Assembly: GCA_022113835.1 (NCBI GenBank)
Contig: JAILWY010000008.1
Location: 2,596,001-2,660,000, forward strand
Reading direction: 5' to 3'
Source: Atopsyche davidsoni
Lineage: Eukaryota > Arthropoda > Insecta > Trichoptera > Hydrobiosidae
DNA: 64,000 nt
Shown here: positions 40,001-53,096 of the stretch, in pieces
Layout: every line of letters begins with the position of its first letter
Position numbering within the stretch: the stretch's first letter is position 1
The notes under the pieces: generated by a model
What the model was told of the DNA's origin: nothing
Seen by the model: only the letters and a program-made list of their open reading frames with translations
The model's database searches: none
Made by a program: the position numbers and the translations under genes

Positions 40001-42458
40001 CTTCCTTGTGCCGAAATCAAAGAGTGAGATGTGCGCATGTTGCTGAAATAGCACCACAGCCTTCCGCGAAAGCTTTCGCACTAAAGCTTCTTTATGCGAA
40101 ATCAACATCAGCAATAATGGAAGCTTTCTCCACGTGTATTACTCTTTCAGATGCTACCGTGAATTTTATGATAGTTTTTGATGATTTTTCTTTGGGGCAA
40201 TGAAATAATCCGTATAAAATTTATATATCAGAATATTCACCTCGTTACTAAATTTAAAATAAATAATTTATAAATGAGGAATTACATTTTAAAACAATGA
40301 ACAATAATAAGTTCAATGTACTTAGAACAAGGATAAATAATATATTTTTCAAAAAACTATGGTCTAAAAATAAATTTATAATAGATAATATAGTGCACGA
40401 ATAATATCGCAATATTTTTATGTTTTGTAGCTTTTTCGGAGCCTTACAGGTTTCTAAAGAACTTTTTGAAAGGCAAAAGTGCTAAATAAAAATTCTTTAT
40501 CTCCGTACCATAATTTTTTGTTTGTAATATTTTTTAAACTAAGCAAAGCAAGCTGCTCTTGAAGTACAATATGGTAATCCTATATAAAATATATAAGTAA
40601 TTTAAAAAAAAAATACACAAATAAAGCTATACCATTTAATAATACACGTTTTAAATTTCTAAATAATGGTTTCGTTGTTTACATATTGATCGTCGATAAT
40701 TTAATAATGCTCAGTGCTTATAAATAATAATCAAAGTGAAATTATGCGGTTTCTGTTTAAAACATTTAATGTTTGATTAATTTGCATACTGAAGAAAGTA
40801 GACTTGCTTTTGGATACATTCTCGTTCGAAATAACAATTTTCAGCCGATTTCATATTTCTGTTTGTGAAAATATATATTATTCAAAGCCTATCACGCGAT
40901 TTAATGAATTACTCAAAATTCATGGCAGGGAATTACGAATATACATTTTTTTTATTTCTCTCCCTTTGTGTGCTGATAAATAAATAAACGTGTTAATTTT
41001 GAATGTAACAATGTTGTATAGTGAATAATAAATGCCTTTGTGGTTGCAAAATTACCGAATCTTAAATTTATTTTTGACTGCAGATATAATACAATTCTTT
41101 AATTCAAAGGAAAACCTCTAAATTTTTAATATGTGGTTTGAATCAACGTAATCAGTATATACTCAACATTAAAATTATTTTAAAATATGAAAATCGCTAA
41201 AAACCATTTACTACATATGGACCAACACCTAAATAATATTTTTTGATTCATGTAACAAATAAGAATGCAACCTTAAAAGTGGTATTTTGGTCAAAAAAAA
41301 ACAGCACAGAAAACGACCTTCTAAAGGCAGCTTTAACGTGCGATAAAGACATGAGTTTCTATTATAAGCTACTATAGATAAATGATCTACAATAGTAGAA
41401 CAAAATCAAAGATTTTTTAATAAATTTATTATTAATTTTCTTCAAACCCCTCAAACTATAAAAGTGCACAAGTAGACGCGTCCCAAAAGAAGCAGTCTCA
41501 AATGTAGAGAGGCTTTTATTAGTGTGGCAAATAACATTTTTATTCGAGTCATACAACCCCTGCGAACGCCTATACAATCCCCATTGTCAGTGAACCAACC
41601 ACCCCTGCACCCCGCAACCGCTAACAAGAAAGAAAAATGAACAAAGATATACTTTTTCCCCTATAGAGTAAAACTGTATATATATTTATATATAACGTAA
41701 CCCTTAGAGCTTCCAGTAAATATTTTTTCTTCGTTGGTTCATTTTATTCATTTGTGAAAATAACTCAGTATTTGATTTGGTTTTACAGTTACAAGTAACA
41801 GTTAAATAATTCATGTACGCTATTATCTAATCCACGTGTTGTAAGCCCACAACCTACAAGCCACATACCGATAACAACTGTTTTGAATCAACATAAAAGA
41901 AAATGTAGAATCTATAAAACTTAATATATGTGTAATATTTATAATATTATGACGCATTGTGCGCAATAGCACATTTATAAAAATGTATAAATTTCAACAA
42001 AAAATGTATAAAAAAATGACTCTCCGAACGAGTTTCGCTTGAGTTTTGTTATTACATCACACGCTCTCGTACTCTGTGTAGGTTTTCATGCCGCGTAAAG
42101 AGAAAGTTTAAAAAAACCCCACAGAATCATCCCTAAAAAATAGATCTATTGTTTTACTGACGAGGGTTGTGGGAAACTACCCACTTGTTACAAAATAAAT
42201 TCGGGTTGAAAAAATAATTTGTAAAATACACACATCCTGAAGTGGTTGCTTTGAAATTAAAATCCACATAAATTCCGTATAGTTTTAGCGTTAATAAGAT
42301 AAGTTATTAAATTTGTTGAAATTTGTCAGTTAAATTTTTTTAATACTTTATAATGTAAACAAAATGGATTCTTTCTAAATAACAATTTATAAGAGGTGGT
42401 TATATTTATTTCTTGTTTCTCTAACAGCTGTTTGTATCGGGTTAATACATTTTTTAAC
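34052..42458. other. Long AT-rich stretch without recognised genes
   Basis: No gene recognised. A GC-rich islet at about 34520-34680 holds a perfect TGACGTCA (34584-34591) and 11 bp complementary arms CGAAGGCTCTA / TAGAGCCTTCG. A (GATATT)n run lies at about 36589-36612, a (TA)n/(TG)n microsatellite at 37303-37345 and a TA-rich tract near 41674-41694. A GC-richer patch at 37030-37090 is too short to judge. Short open frames (60-77 codons) show no motif. Confidence 0.5.
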
Positions 42459-42471
42459 AATGAGGTAAATA

Positions 42472-42639
42472 TTTTTGAATAAAATACTCGAGTGATTTTC
42501 CACATGTTTGATAATTCTAACGTTGGCGAAACCGGTCACAAATAAAAACGAACATGTGGAAAATCACTCAAGTATTTTACTCAAAAATATTAAAATGGAA
42601 TTCCACCAAGTACTCTCTGTCAAAAATATTGAATTTCTT
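42472..42639 (+). mobile_element. Hammerhead-bearing short element, copy 3 (fold-back)
   Basis: The 168 bp insert lies between exact 13 bp direct repeats AATGAGGTAAATA (42459-42471 and 42640-42652). Arms 42468-42508 and 42551-42591 are inverted repeats of 41 bp with two mismatches, enclosing TTGATAA (42508-42514), a stem reduced to TCTAAC/GTTGGC with no loop, and GAAACCGGTC (42528-42537). Loss of the stem II loop makes this copy catalytically unlikely. The shared tail ends in CTCTCTGTCAAAAATATTGA. Confidence 0.88.
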
Positions 42640-42657
42640 AATGAGGTAAATACCAAT

Positions 42658-42875
42658 ATCTATTTTATGGATCGGTCAATCAGATGCGTTTTTATTACCC
42701 ATTACGGGTTTATTATAATATTACTAATATGATTAGGCACATTAGTTCATATATAGATTAATACATTTTTCAATCCCACAAACAACAACAACACAAATCA
42801 CGATGATATTTTTCTGAGAGTTTCTTTAAATCATCTTCTATATATTAACTAATGTGCCTAATCATATAAGTAATA
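42658..42875 (+). mobile_element. SINE family A, internally rearranged, 12 bp TSD
   Basis: The 218 bp insert lies between exact repeats GTAAATACCAAT (42646-42657 and 42876-42887). Its 5' end matches the family leader (CAATCAGATGCG, CCCATTACGGG). The tRNA head is missing apart from its end (CACAAATCACGATGATAT), so it has no A box. The ends are an inverted repeat of 39 bp (42719-42757 with 42837-42875, two mismatches), the right arm ending exactly at the insertion boundary. It lies at the edge of the hammerhead element, overlapping that element's right TSD. Confidence 0.88.
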
Positions 42876-42887
42876 GTAAATACCAAT

Positions 42888-45520
42888 GTTTAATAAGTCA
42901 TATTATTAATTGTATTTCACTTGTACACAGATGTAATTAATAAGAAAAGATTTTGTTAAAAAATTATATATGTGAAAGGATCAGTGCACTCATTTTAAAT
43001 ATACATCCAACCCCATCGACTAACTAGAGCAACTGTAGTCTTTATCAATCGGTAGATAAGGTTGTATAGTGGACGACCCTCGCTCTGAGCATGGACACGT
43101 CTACAATGGTCCTAGATCAAATCTGTTAGGGCGTTACTTCAGACGGCTATTGTTAAGGGTGGGTACGTCAGTACCTACTTGCACGAAGGGGAGAGCGTGG
43201 AAACTTAAGGGATGGAGAGAATAACGAAAACATTATTTTTCATTGACCCAATTTATCAAAGGAAAAATATCGAATAATTTATTTGTGAAATATTCCATTT
43301 ACGTGCTAAATATTTTATTTATATGAAAATATATATATACTCGTTTATTATTGATAAACACTGATCGCTTTTATAGCTCATACTAATCAAGTAATTCAAA
43401 ATGTTTGTTCCCATATTTGAGTAAAAATAAAAGTTATTAAGAAATTTTATTTCGATCATTTTTTCATGTTTACGACGCTTTCGTTATTCAACAAAATTAA
43501 AAATGTTCTAGGTTTATAGATATCAGGTATCATTTTTTTTTTTAATAATAAATGTTATTCACTTTGTTAAAATAAAGAGCAGTTAGATTAGATTTAGATA
43601 GAAAAAAAACTTGGCTTCCAGCTGAAAAAGATAAGCCCGCCTCAGATGCCCATTCATCACAGATGTTTACATATATATATATATTGAGAAAAACCCCAAA
43701 CAGGCATGTGGCTGTGTTAATAAATCTGTGTTGGCTCTATGACAGCATGTGGTCTGAAATATTAGACCACTGTGTAACATTCATGAAAAAAAATACGAGT
43801 ATCCGGTTAACTTATGATCTTATGCATCTCAAGGCACAGTGCATTTTCAACTAAAAAAAAATACCCTTATTTTTCCAGTGTAATCATGAAACTGAAAAAA
43901 TGTTTTTTGTGTTTATAAAAATATTTGATTATTCATATAATTAATTTTCTATAGATATACAGTAGTTCGTACAAGAATAGAGCATATTTGATAGCTGGAG
44001 ATGTAATCATTTGAATAGGGGATACATTTCCAGATTCCAACCCTTACGAGTATATTTTATCATAAGCTCGGGTTCTGACGGCCCCGCACGTGATAGAGTG
44101 CAGGTTCCAATAGGGCTGAAGGGTTGATGAGATTTGGGAGTAATAGTATTGGAGGTTTGAGCATCGTGAAGGGGATGTTACCTGCCACAGTTCATTTGGT
44201 AACTAACACGCTTCACGAAACACGGCTAGGCTTTACAACGAGATCAAAAATAAAATCAATATTCAATGGACTTCTTCCATTATATAACCTCCCCATTGTC
44301 ATAAATGGGTGTCCGAAAATTCACATGTAAAAGCTATTAATATATTTTCAAACCATATATGATGCAAAAACGAATGTAACTTTGCAACTTGTCTTGCATT
44401 TAATTTATGTTTCGTAGCATTGTAAAAATTTTCATAAATGTCTGGGATATATTTTTTGTAATTTTAACTAAATGGTACCAAAATTGCTGCTCTCTTGAAA
44501 AATCTTAATGATTTAATGAGTTTACTAACAAAACAAGGATAAAAATATTCATATATGTAAATAAAATACGTCTTGTTTTTTTAAGTAAAAAGTGAGTATA
44601 TTTATGTATTTTATAAAAGAAGATTTTTTGTGTTGTATCATATGTGTGATATTCTTTCTCTTCACAAACATCAATTTTAGACTGGTTTTCATTATAAAAG
44701 TTTATACTTAAACAACTTAAGATCCTTACTTCTTTCATGAATGTGAAAATTTAAAAAAAAATACAAATCTCGTTTGTTTATATACATTTTTTATTATGCG
44801 AATATTTTTAGGATATGTTAGTTTCAAATAAATACACGGATAAATAGTAATAATTTATCAAAGCAAAGAATCTGAAATGAAATGTATTTCAGGTATTAAG
44901 CACTGAAAGGTGGGCTTACGTCGCTCATAACGAAGGTACTAATGCGCCATACGTATTATCTGGATCTACAGAGGGTTATCTCTACTATTGAATTTGTTTC
45001 GGCTGTTCAAAGACCCTTCAATCAGACTGATTAACTGCTCGACAATAAATGTATATTTGTATTCATACCTTGTGTGTACACGCAGCGTAATAATCACAGA
45101 GACAAATACAGCTCAGGTATTGTGGCGTGGGTCGTTTGTGATGATGGGCGTGCTCGAAAATCGAGCCTCAATGGTAAATGGTAAAGCAATGGTAAATCAA
45201 AATAAAAATACATCTAGAAACGTTAAAACCAGTGATTACAACCGTACAATAAAATTTAATTAAAAAAAAAACGAATAAAATCATAAATTGGAAACAGTTA
45301 TCAATCTGTCTACAAAGTATTTTAAACTTTATAAATATAATCACAAAGTGAGTTGTTTCCTTCAAATAGGCGAGTTTTGCTTTGAAACAATTTATATTCA
45401 GGTTTTTTTAAAGACGAAGTCCATGTCGTATCTCGATCTGAAGCACTCACCTTTGGGAGTCTGTCAAAAGTGCTCATGCTTATCCAAAAATATATAACTT
45501 TTACCGATTCAAAGGTTATC
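42888..45520. other. AT-rich stretch with one GC-richer patch
   Basis: No gene recognised. About 43010-43210 is GC-richer and may be a decayed repeat, but I cannot identify it. Short frames at 43663-43854, 44124-44330 and 44988-45263 lack motifs. Confidence 0.45.
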
Positions 45521-45740
45521 AGACGACCTTTTGAAACAGTTGTGATGATAAACCGGGGACCCAGAATTGTTTGTGTCATATTTTTGACTGAAGACCTTTG
45601 TGTGTTTCTATTGACTTAACTATTATTTTAAAACGGATCAATGAATTAATTTTTAAATATTTTTTTATACTAACAATGTATATATGTAACGATGTTTTTA
45701 TTATATCATCAAGTAGATTATTTTGTGATACTTTTTTTAA
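45521..45740. repeat. Dispersed repeat shared with 60832-61019
   Basis: Both copies share GACCTTTTGAAACAGTTGTG, AAACCGGGGACCCAGAATTG and the downstream AT-rich part. The 60.8 kb copy lacks about 33 bp (around ACTAACAATGTATATATGTA). At 60.8 kb this segment is enclosed by the ends of a hammerhead-like element, so it is probably internal sequence of that family. No frame is conserved. Confidence 0.88.
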
Positions 45741-45843
45741 TCAACGAAATTTCTTTGTTATGATTCGGGAAAAAATTTGTTTGATTTAAAATGTATAACT
45801 GTGTTATGTTGATTTTTTAACGCTTTTTGTTTTATTATCTTTT

Positions 45844-45967
45844 ATAATGATAAAGGTAACTTTGTATTCTTTCTTTACTTTGAGTTTATTAAATTTTGGT
45901 CATCATCACATGCATAACTAAACTGTTAAGAAGTGAAGAAAGAATACAAAGTTACTTTTATCATTAT
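45844..45967. mobile_element. Snap-back relative of the 60.7 kb element
   Basis: Terminal inverted arms 45844-45872 and 45939-45967 (29 bp, one mismatch) read ATAATGATAAAGGTAACTTT and its complement. The middle matches the reverse complement of 61020-61140 but lacks the hammerhead segment: GTTTATTAAATTTT jumps to GGTCATCATCACATGCATAA. It is an internally deleted copy. Confidence 0.8.
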
Positions 45968-46659
45968 AATAATGGATCTTCACCGATCAAATGCCATGTC
46001 CCTCAACAAGATTATTATCTTTTTCTCAGTGAGTTTTGTTATTTTATATTAATAATGTGACTACTCAAATAAACATTAATATATCAATCAGATGTTCTGT
46101 GAAACTTTATGAGCTGCTTTTTTGTTTTTAAATTAGACCATTGATAAATTTCGTTTGCAAAGTATTCTTTACATTTTTCAGATTATTTTTTTCTGTATTC
46201 AGGTAGACCTAATTACATTCGTTAGCTTTTGAGCTGCGCATTTAACAAACAAACACAATCAACTGAAATCACAAAGCAATCAATCCTGAAGCCACGCATA
46301 GACGTTACAGCTCGGGTCCGCATAGAAGGGCTGTTATTTTGTTATTCGACATCCCTCATTCAGGGTCCCGTTTCAATGAGGAGCCATGATTCACTGGAGT
46401 TAAGGGTGCAATCGTCAATAATGGCGGGGGTAGTAAACCTCAGTTGGGTCTGTAGGTCACAGGGGTTGGAGGCTGTTGGGGTGTGCTTGACGTTTATTTT
46501 TTGATTGATCTGAGCGATGTGGATTTTTCGGTTTCCCTTATACTTTTGTTATAGTCTGGGGGAGATTGCGCTGAAAGGAGAATACAGGTAACAATGAAAA
46601 CTCGCTTTTATCAAACTTCTTAATTTTTCGAGTCAATTATACTGAAAATAACAAACTAA
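45968..46659. other. Non-coding stretch with GC-richer patch
   Basis: A 91-codon plus frame (46229-46504) crosses a GC-richer patch at 46280-46490. I recognise no protein family in it. Confidence 0.4.
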
Positions 46660-46677
46660 AATACCATAAAATTAGTT

Positions 46678-46838
46678 GATAATGATTGAGTACATTTTTT
46701 CAAATATTGAAAATTTATTAAAAAATATCATCGTGATTTGTGTGGGATTTGAAAAAATGTACTTAATCATTATCAATCAATAAAACCTGGATAGGCAAAA
46801 TTGGACTTCCTGTGAGAAGGTCTTCACAAAAAATCAAT
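46678..46838 (-). mobile_element. SINE family B, short snap-back copy, 18 bp TSD
   Basis: The 161 bp insert lies between exact repeats AATACCATAAAATTAGTT (46660-46677 and 46839-46856). Arms 46678-46705 and 46747-46774 are inverted repeats of 28 bp with one mismatch. They enclose the tRNA-arm remnant ATCATCGTGATTTGTGTGGG. The right part carries CTTCCTGTGAGAAGGTCTTC and CACAAAAAATCAAT, as in the 47.8 kb copy. A and B boxes are lost. Confidence 0.88.
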
Positions 46839-46856
46839 AATACCATAAAATTAGTT

Positions 46857-47761
46857 TCGAACTACGATTTTAATTTGTTGTTTAGAGCATATTAAGTATT
46901 TATCTTTTGAAAAACGTGTGTAGGTACACTCAAATAAAATATTAAAATTTATTAACTTTCAAGAAGGCTCTAATAATAAATCACATTTTAATTAGTTCCA
47001 GGTACTTGAATTGATTATTATATCGCTAATGAGGGTAAAGCGTATCGCCTGTACGAATACCATTTACCGCAAAAATGTCTCGGTGAGAATTAGTGGAATT
47101 CCATTGGTGAAATGCCTTCTACCCGGATTAATCGGTTATTTTACCCTTAATCGTTCAGTTGGGATATGTCCGGCTATAACAGCTGACCACAACCGTCCCT
47201 ACTATCAATTATAAGCAATTTGTATCAGATTAAATGTTTTTATATTGAAAATAATACTCTTATAGTAACGAGGCACACATTAACTGGTGTCGGGCGTTAT
47301 CGAATATTCATTTATGTACAATACTGGAATTATTCATCTTAGTTAATTGAAAGACACAATTACACACTTTCAAAAAATCAAGATATAATTTTTAGGTCTA
47401 TTTGTTTTATTATATATTACAAAAAGTCAATTTTGAATTTGAATGCATAGTTTTAAGTAATTATTAAGACCATTATTTTTAATTGATACAAGCCACATCT
47501 AATCTGAAAATAAGTAACAGCATCATTTTATATTGTCGAATATCCAAATTGTATTTTCAAATAAAAATGCTGAAACTACTCAATTTTAATTGTAAAGAGC
47601 TTACGTAAAAAAATTCTTGTCAAATAGCAATATTTTCAGGAGATATCTCAATTAAATGCAATTTATTTTTATCTCGTTAATGTTTTTGAATAATACATGT
47701 TTTTATGTAATATGTATTATTTATTTTTGAATTATTTTTTTACAGTTACAATTTGGACAAC
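46857..47761. other. AT-rich stretch without recognised genes
   Basis: I see nothing beyond a 67-codon plus frame (47011-47214) without motif. Confidence 0.5.
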
Positions 47762-47772
47762 AACATAATATT

Positions 47773-48273
47773 TATAATTATTTAGTACATTTTTTCAAAT
47801 ATTCAAAATTGATTAAAGAGACCCTTAGAAAAATATCATCGTGATTTGTGTGGGATTTGAAACCACATCCCCAAACTTAAATGGCCGGTGCATTACCAAT
47901 TATACCAACGTACTTGGCAAGAATTTTTAACAATCATATCCTATAAATTATGCCAATAAAATATTGTGTGACTTGCAATACTAGACTGAGTGAAGCATTT
48001 AAACCCGATCTGGATATTATCATTTTTAAAGTCTATTTAATTAAGCCAATACACGCACTTGTTAAATATATTATTGATTTTTGTGAAGACCGTCTCACAG
48101 GAAGTACGATTTTGCCTATACAGGTTTGATTCTAAAAATTCTTGCCTGGTACTAGTGATTCGTTGGTATAATTGGTAATGCACCGGACATGTTAACTTGA
48201 GTTTCTTTAATCAATTTTCAATATTTGAAAAAATGTACTTCCTGTGAGACGGTCTTCACAAAAATCAATAATA
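47773..48273 (-). mobile_element. SINE family B, long copy with 11 bp TSD
   Basis: The 501 bp insert lies between exact repeats AACATAATATT (47762-47772 and 48274-48284). The left part, on the minus strand, has a tRNA-like head: A box TGGTATAATTGG (47896-47907) and B-box region GGTTTCAAATCCC (47852-47864), one base longer than canonical. The right part carries a plus-strand partial head with the same A box (48164-48175). Two nested pairs of inverted arms exist: 47786-47819 with 48204-48237 (34 bp, one mismatch) and 48069-48107 with 48235-48273 (39 bp, perfect). It shares the tail near the B box and the TCTGGATATTATTTTTAAA-like body with family A, so the families are related. Confidence 0.88.
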
Positions 48274-48284
48274 AACATAATATT

Positions 48285-50195
48285 CCATAACATGCATTGC
48301 ATTATATACTGTTATAGATAGCTTCTCTTTTGCTCTTCTGATCCAAAACGATGTGATGTTATTTACCTAAAAAATAACAGATAAAATATTGATCATACGT
48401 GAAATGTGTTACGTTTATTATTTTCACGACAAAAGTATATTTGATATTTGTTGGAGTGTGAATTTCCCATAGTAATAACATCAATTTGCGGAGACATAAT
48501 TCAACGGTCGAGGCCGCAGCCCCAATCCGACTGATAAGGACAGTCATGTGTCAAACAATTCGGTACAAATTGAAAAATGGCTTAATTTTCCGCGTGGGAG
48601 GGTCCCATGAAATGCCGGCCCGAGCCTCCTGAATACAGCCTCAGATTTTTTCAGAGAAAGAATTCGATATGACTCTGCGAGAGGGGTTGGATTGACGGGC
48701 GGGTGAAAAAAAAAAAAAAGCGTGTATATTTTACTTTAAATCGATTTCGATTCCTGATTAACGCAAAGAACTCGTCTAACAGGAAAAAAAAAAAAAAATC
48801 CTGAAAAAAAAATTCCTGAAAAAAGCTTCGAAAAAATTACATAAACAAGTAAAAATATTCACATCAAAATCAGATACATACATTATTCAAAACGTATAAA
48901 TAAACGAACAAATTATATAAAAAAACATTACAAAGCAAATTGAAAGCCTGAAAGTTTATGAATTCATATTTTATTAACTGAAATATTACTCTGTAGCTTT
49001 GTACGGGCGCGTAGGCTTCTGGAGTAACAAATTTTGATTCGCTTATCGAATTTTGCCCTAAAACGAGTGAACGAATTTTGCCGAAAATTTAATTAAAATT
49101 AGATATGATTTTCCACGGGGGATATTCGAGCAACGTACAAAATGTAATCGATGGCAGTACACTTGAGCTTTGGGAGCATTAATTATTTTCAGTCGTGTTT
49201 TCTACTATCACTGATATCAGAACCAATTACTTATGAAATACGCACTTTAAAATTGAAACGCTCGGCAAATGAATCATTGTTGTATTTAAAAAAATATTAT
49301 TTCTCGATGTTATCTAAGTCATAAATATTACGTTTTTCTATTAATCATAGTTGACTCTTATAACCATAAAAAATATAAATGGCAAAAATACTTATTTCTT
49401 TTTTCACTATTCATAAATAAGTGTTTTTCAACTCGATACATATTTCTATTGTGATCTTCTGATCAAGCGAGAATTCTTCTATGTAGCTCCATAAAATTTA
49501 TTATTTTATTCAATAGATGTAACAGTATTTTTATATATAAGAAATAACTTACAGCTATAAAATATTTTTCAATTAATTTTACTGTCTAAAAATTTATAGA
49601 ATCATTCTTTGAAGGCTGATTGTCTTCAACTGTTTATTTTATATATTTGAATGCAAACAAACTGTGTTGTTTTATATATATATATACTTTAAATCTCAAA
49701 TTTTTTTTATTAATAACTGTATGATAATAAATATTAATGATAGCTAGCAAAATGGATGAAACCAAATTTATACAAAAGGATTTATTTTAAATGCAAAAAT
49801 GATGTTAAGGTATATTTTATTTTAGTGAGAAAATGTATGTTTTTTTTTTTTTTAATAATTAACATGTTTTATTATTACCATCGAAAATAGATTTTTGCGA
49901 CCTGTTCATACATCGTGCCGAAATTAAAGATTCCTTTCTCTAATCTGGCCATATATTTTTTTCTCTCCATTGAGCTCTGGATTCCCTTCGTCTCATCCTT
50001 TTCTGTTAGAAAAATTGAATTGCTCCGGTTGTGGGCTCGTATGAGAATCAATACACCGACAATGGAGGCCACGACCTTTCATAAATGCCTTTGAAAGGGT
50101 TTCATACACTGAGAGTGTGAGGGAGCTTTCTTCACCTTCTAAACCATAACTGTATTTATGGATATGTATGTCTATCCCTACTGACAAAAGCTTTG

Positions 50196-50197
<2 letters not shown>
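48285..50197. other. Non-coding stretch with GC-richer patch
   Basis: About 48480-48710 is GC-richer with no open frame over 62 codons. The rest is AT-rich with A-runs at 48705-48800. Nothing else recognised. Confidence 0.5.
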
Positions 50198-50270
<73 letters not shown>

Positions 50271-50294
50271 TTATATATATATTAATATATATAT
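50198..50294. repeat. (TA)n microsatellite
   Basis: About 97 bp of nearly pure TA with a few TTA interruptions towards the right. It creates a false I/Y-repeat open frame on the minus strand. Confidence 0.95.
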
Positions 50295-53096
50295 TGTGTT
50301 TTACTCCGGTTGTCAAAATGTAAAAAAAAACACATTATATTTGACAAATATTTTTTTTTTCAGTTATTGTGTTATTCGCTACGAGCGTCGATTTTAAGAC
50401 ATTAGATTCCTTACCGTCTGCCAACATGCTAACTTCCAATAAAATAGGAACTTAAGTAAGTCGTTAATATTGTATTATGTTCATCGTTTTTTTTTTTTTT
50501 TCATATAAAACCTATTTTAGTTTAACCTCTTTTTTCGTAAGTATAAAATGTAATGATTGTATTGATTTTTAATAAAAAATAATGGAAAACTTATTTTGTA
50601 AATTATTTGTCACTATTGTAAATTTGCATGTTTGGATTATAAACGTGTGGCATAAATTGTTTTATTCATGTTTCATATGAAAAATATGTATAATAAAGTT
50701 GATAATCCTTTATTTTTAAGTGAAACATTTTTTTCATTTTTTACAATAAAAACTCCAAAAAGAAATAATAATGTAATACAGTAAAATATTGGTATAAAAG
50801 CATTTATTCATTTCAGATTCAACATTTTATTAATTTAAAAATATCATTCAACATTATTTTTCCAACATATTTTTTATTCCACACACTTGCATATTTTCAC
50901 TTTTTGTATTTTTAATTACAATTAAAATAAAAAAATTTCGCAATCAGTACTTAATATAATTAAAAATTGTTAATGATAATTTTGTATTCGAGTTTTGATG
51001 CATCCTAATAAGTAATGTAAATTTTTGAGTTTAGCAACAATTTATATATTCAAAAAAAAATTATATAATAAATAACTTCCCATATAAATAGTAAAAATCT
51101 CATTTTTGAGAATCCCATGTTATTTTTCAAACTCCAATCGTATTTGAGAAATGATTTGCTTTACGTGGAATTTGAAAAAAATGTGACATTCAGGAAAATT
51201 TATTATGACAAAAAATAATTTATTAGATCATTACATTTTAAATATATAAGAACAAAAACAACCTTAAACAATAAATCACTCTCCGAAATCGACGGATTTT
51301 CGATTGAAACTCATTTTTCAGATACCGCAGAAATGAAACCATTTTTGAAAGTTTTTTTTTTCAATTCTCCCACCATTTCAGCTTAATCTCTCGACTGAAG
51401 AGCAAACGCTTTCAGTATGTCTGGAACCTTGAAAGTTTAGGGATTCTGGCAATAGGAAGATAAAAGCTTCGTCCCCTTGCGTAACGATTTTTTGTTGTCT
51501 TGTTTCGTCGACTATTTTCTAAGAACAAAACTTGACGAAATTCCGCAAAAAGCTTTGATAAAATACGCTTTCTTTAAGAAATAAAAATTAAAAATAACAA
51601 AAAAAAATTATTATATATATATTTCAATTATATATCTACATTTAAAATTAACGCAATATTTTCTTAAGTGTGTCAAAAATGTTTAATAACAGCTTCAAGC
51701 TCCGTTATATTTTTTAGGACGTAAACCAAATGTTTATTAAATTTATAACATAAGCATTAAAATACGGAAAAGCGTTTATAAGCAAGTTTCCACGAATATT
51801 TTGTAAGTATAAATACTTATTTATTTACGAAATACTGATTAATTATTTTATTTCATATTGATAACTGAATAAATTTTCATTTAAATAGCATTAATGAGTC
51901 TTAAGCCTGAAAATAAAAAAATTGAGGTCGTTCATATCCATGGTTTAATAGAGTCGTTTTTACTTTTTCATAATCTACTTTTAATTGAAAACTCATATCC
52001 AATTTTTACATAACACGTCAATGCTTACAATTCAATAAAATACTCGTATGCGTGCTTATAATTATAGGTTTTTTACAAAAACCTAATTTTATTATAATTG
52101 CTACTTAGATAATGACTTTTCAAATTAATACCTGTATGATGTAAAAAATCGATATTTTTACATGTTTATTAGAAGTATACTTATTGTCGAAATTTTTGAC
52201 TTGAATAATTTTTATTTTTATTTTATATTGAAATAGTTAATAAAATCTTTGTAAATGTCTAGAATACTCACAATATCCAAGATTTAATAATGACATCGGC
52301 TCCAAAAGCCTACCAAGGCTTATATGTAGATGAATATTTTTATAATGTTGAAATAGTTTTGAGCATTTTCTAATTTGATGTCAAGTTAATAAAAATAAAA
52401 ATCTGATTTCATGAATGACACGTCCTTTTTACCAGTTTTTTTTTTCAAAGTTATATTCGTTTTCCTTCGAATTTACATTATATTTATATTTTTAAAACTA
52501 TGCCATATTTAAATAATGTATAAAAAGCAGCACTAAGGCAAAATATATTTTTCTATCTTTGTTATATAATATACCTTCAAGTTTAATTAATTCTTGAACA
52601 GAGTATCAAATAACGTTTATAAAAAAAACGTTTTATTTTTTTCATAAAATTAAGCTATCATGTTGATACGCAAATTTTGTTGTTAAAAAACTAAAATAGA
52701 TAAAACTATTTTATAAATAAAAAGTATCTGATAAAATCCCAATTCATATTCAAAGTAGTTTTTTTGGCTCATTTTCTGCTACAACGGCTGGCAATATAAA
52801 ATAAAATCAAAATAACAATTTTTATTATTATAGCATTTTGTGATATTACAAAAACACAGATGATAGCACAATAACGAGTTATTTTTATCGGTTTTTGCAG
52901 TCGTTGTTATGGGTTGGCTTATTTTCTTGGGTGTTGAACTACTTGAAGTTTTCGGTTCTCCATCGTTCCGGTCTCCGGATTTTGACCATATACAGAGACT
53001 TTGCTTTGGTGTATTTTCCTGCTATTCACCTGTATTTGAATACACCACTCCAAGATGCAACAAACTAGTATCCGGGAACAAGCAAACTTGGGTACC
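50295..53096. other. AT-rich stretch without recognised genes
   Basis: No gene recognised. A GC-richer patch starts at about 52900 and leads into the hammerhead-like relic at 53097. Confidence 0.5.

Noticed and set aside
49993..50316. 107-codon minus-strand open frame with an I/Y repeat
   Set aside because: It is produced by the (TA)n microsatellite at 50198-50294; no coding sense.
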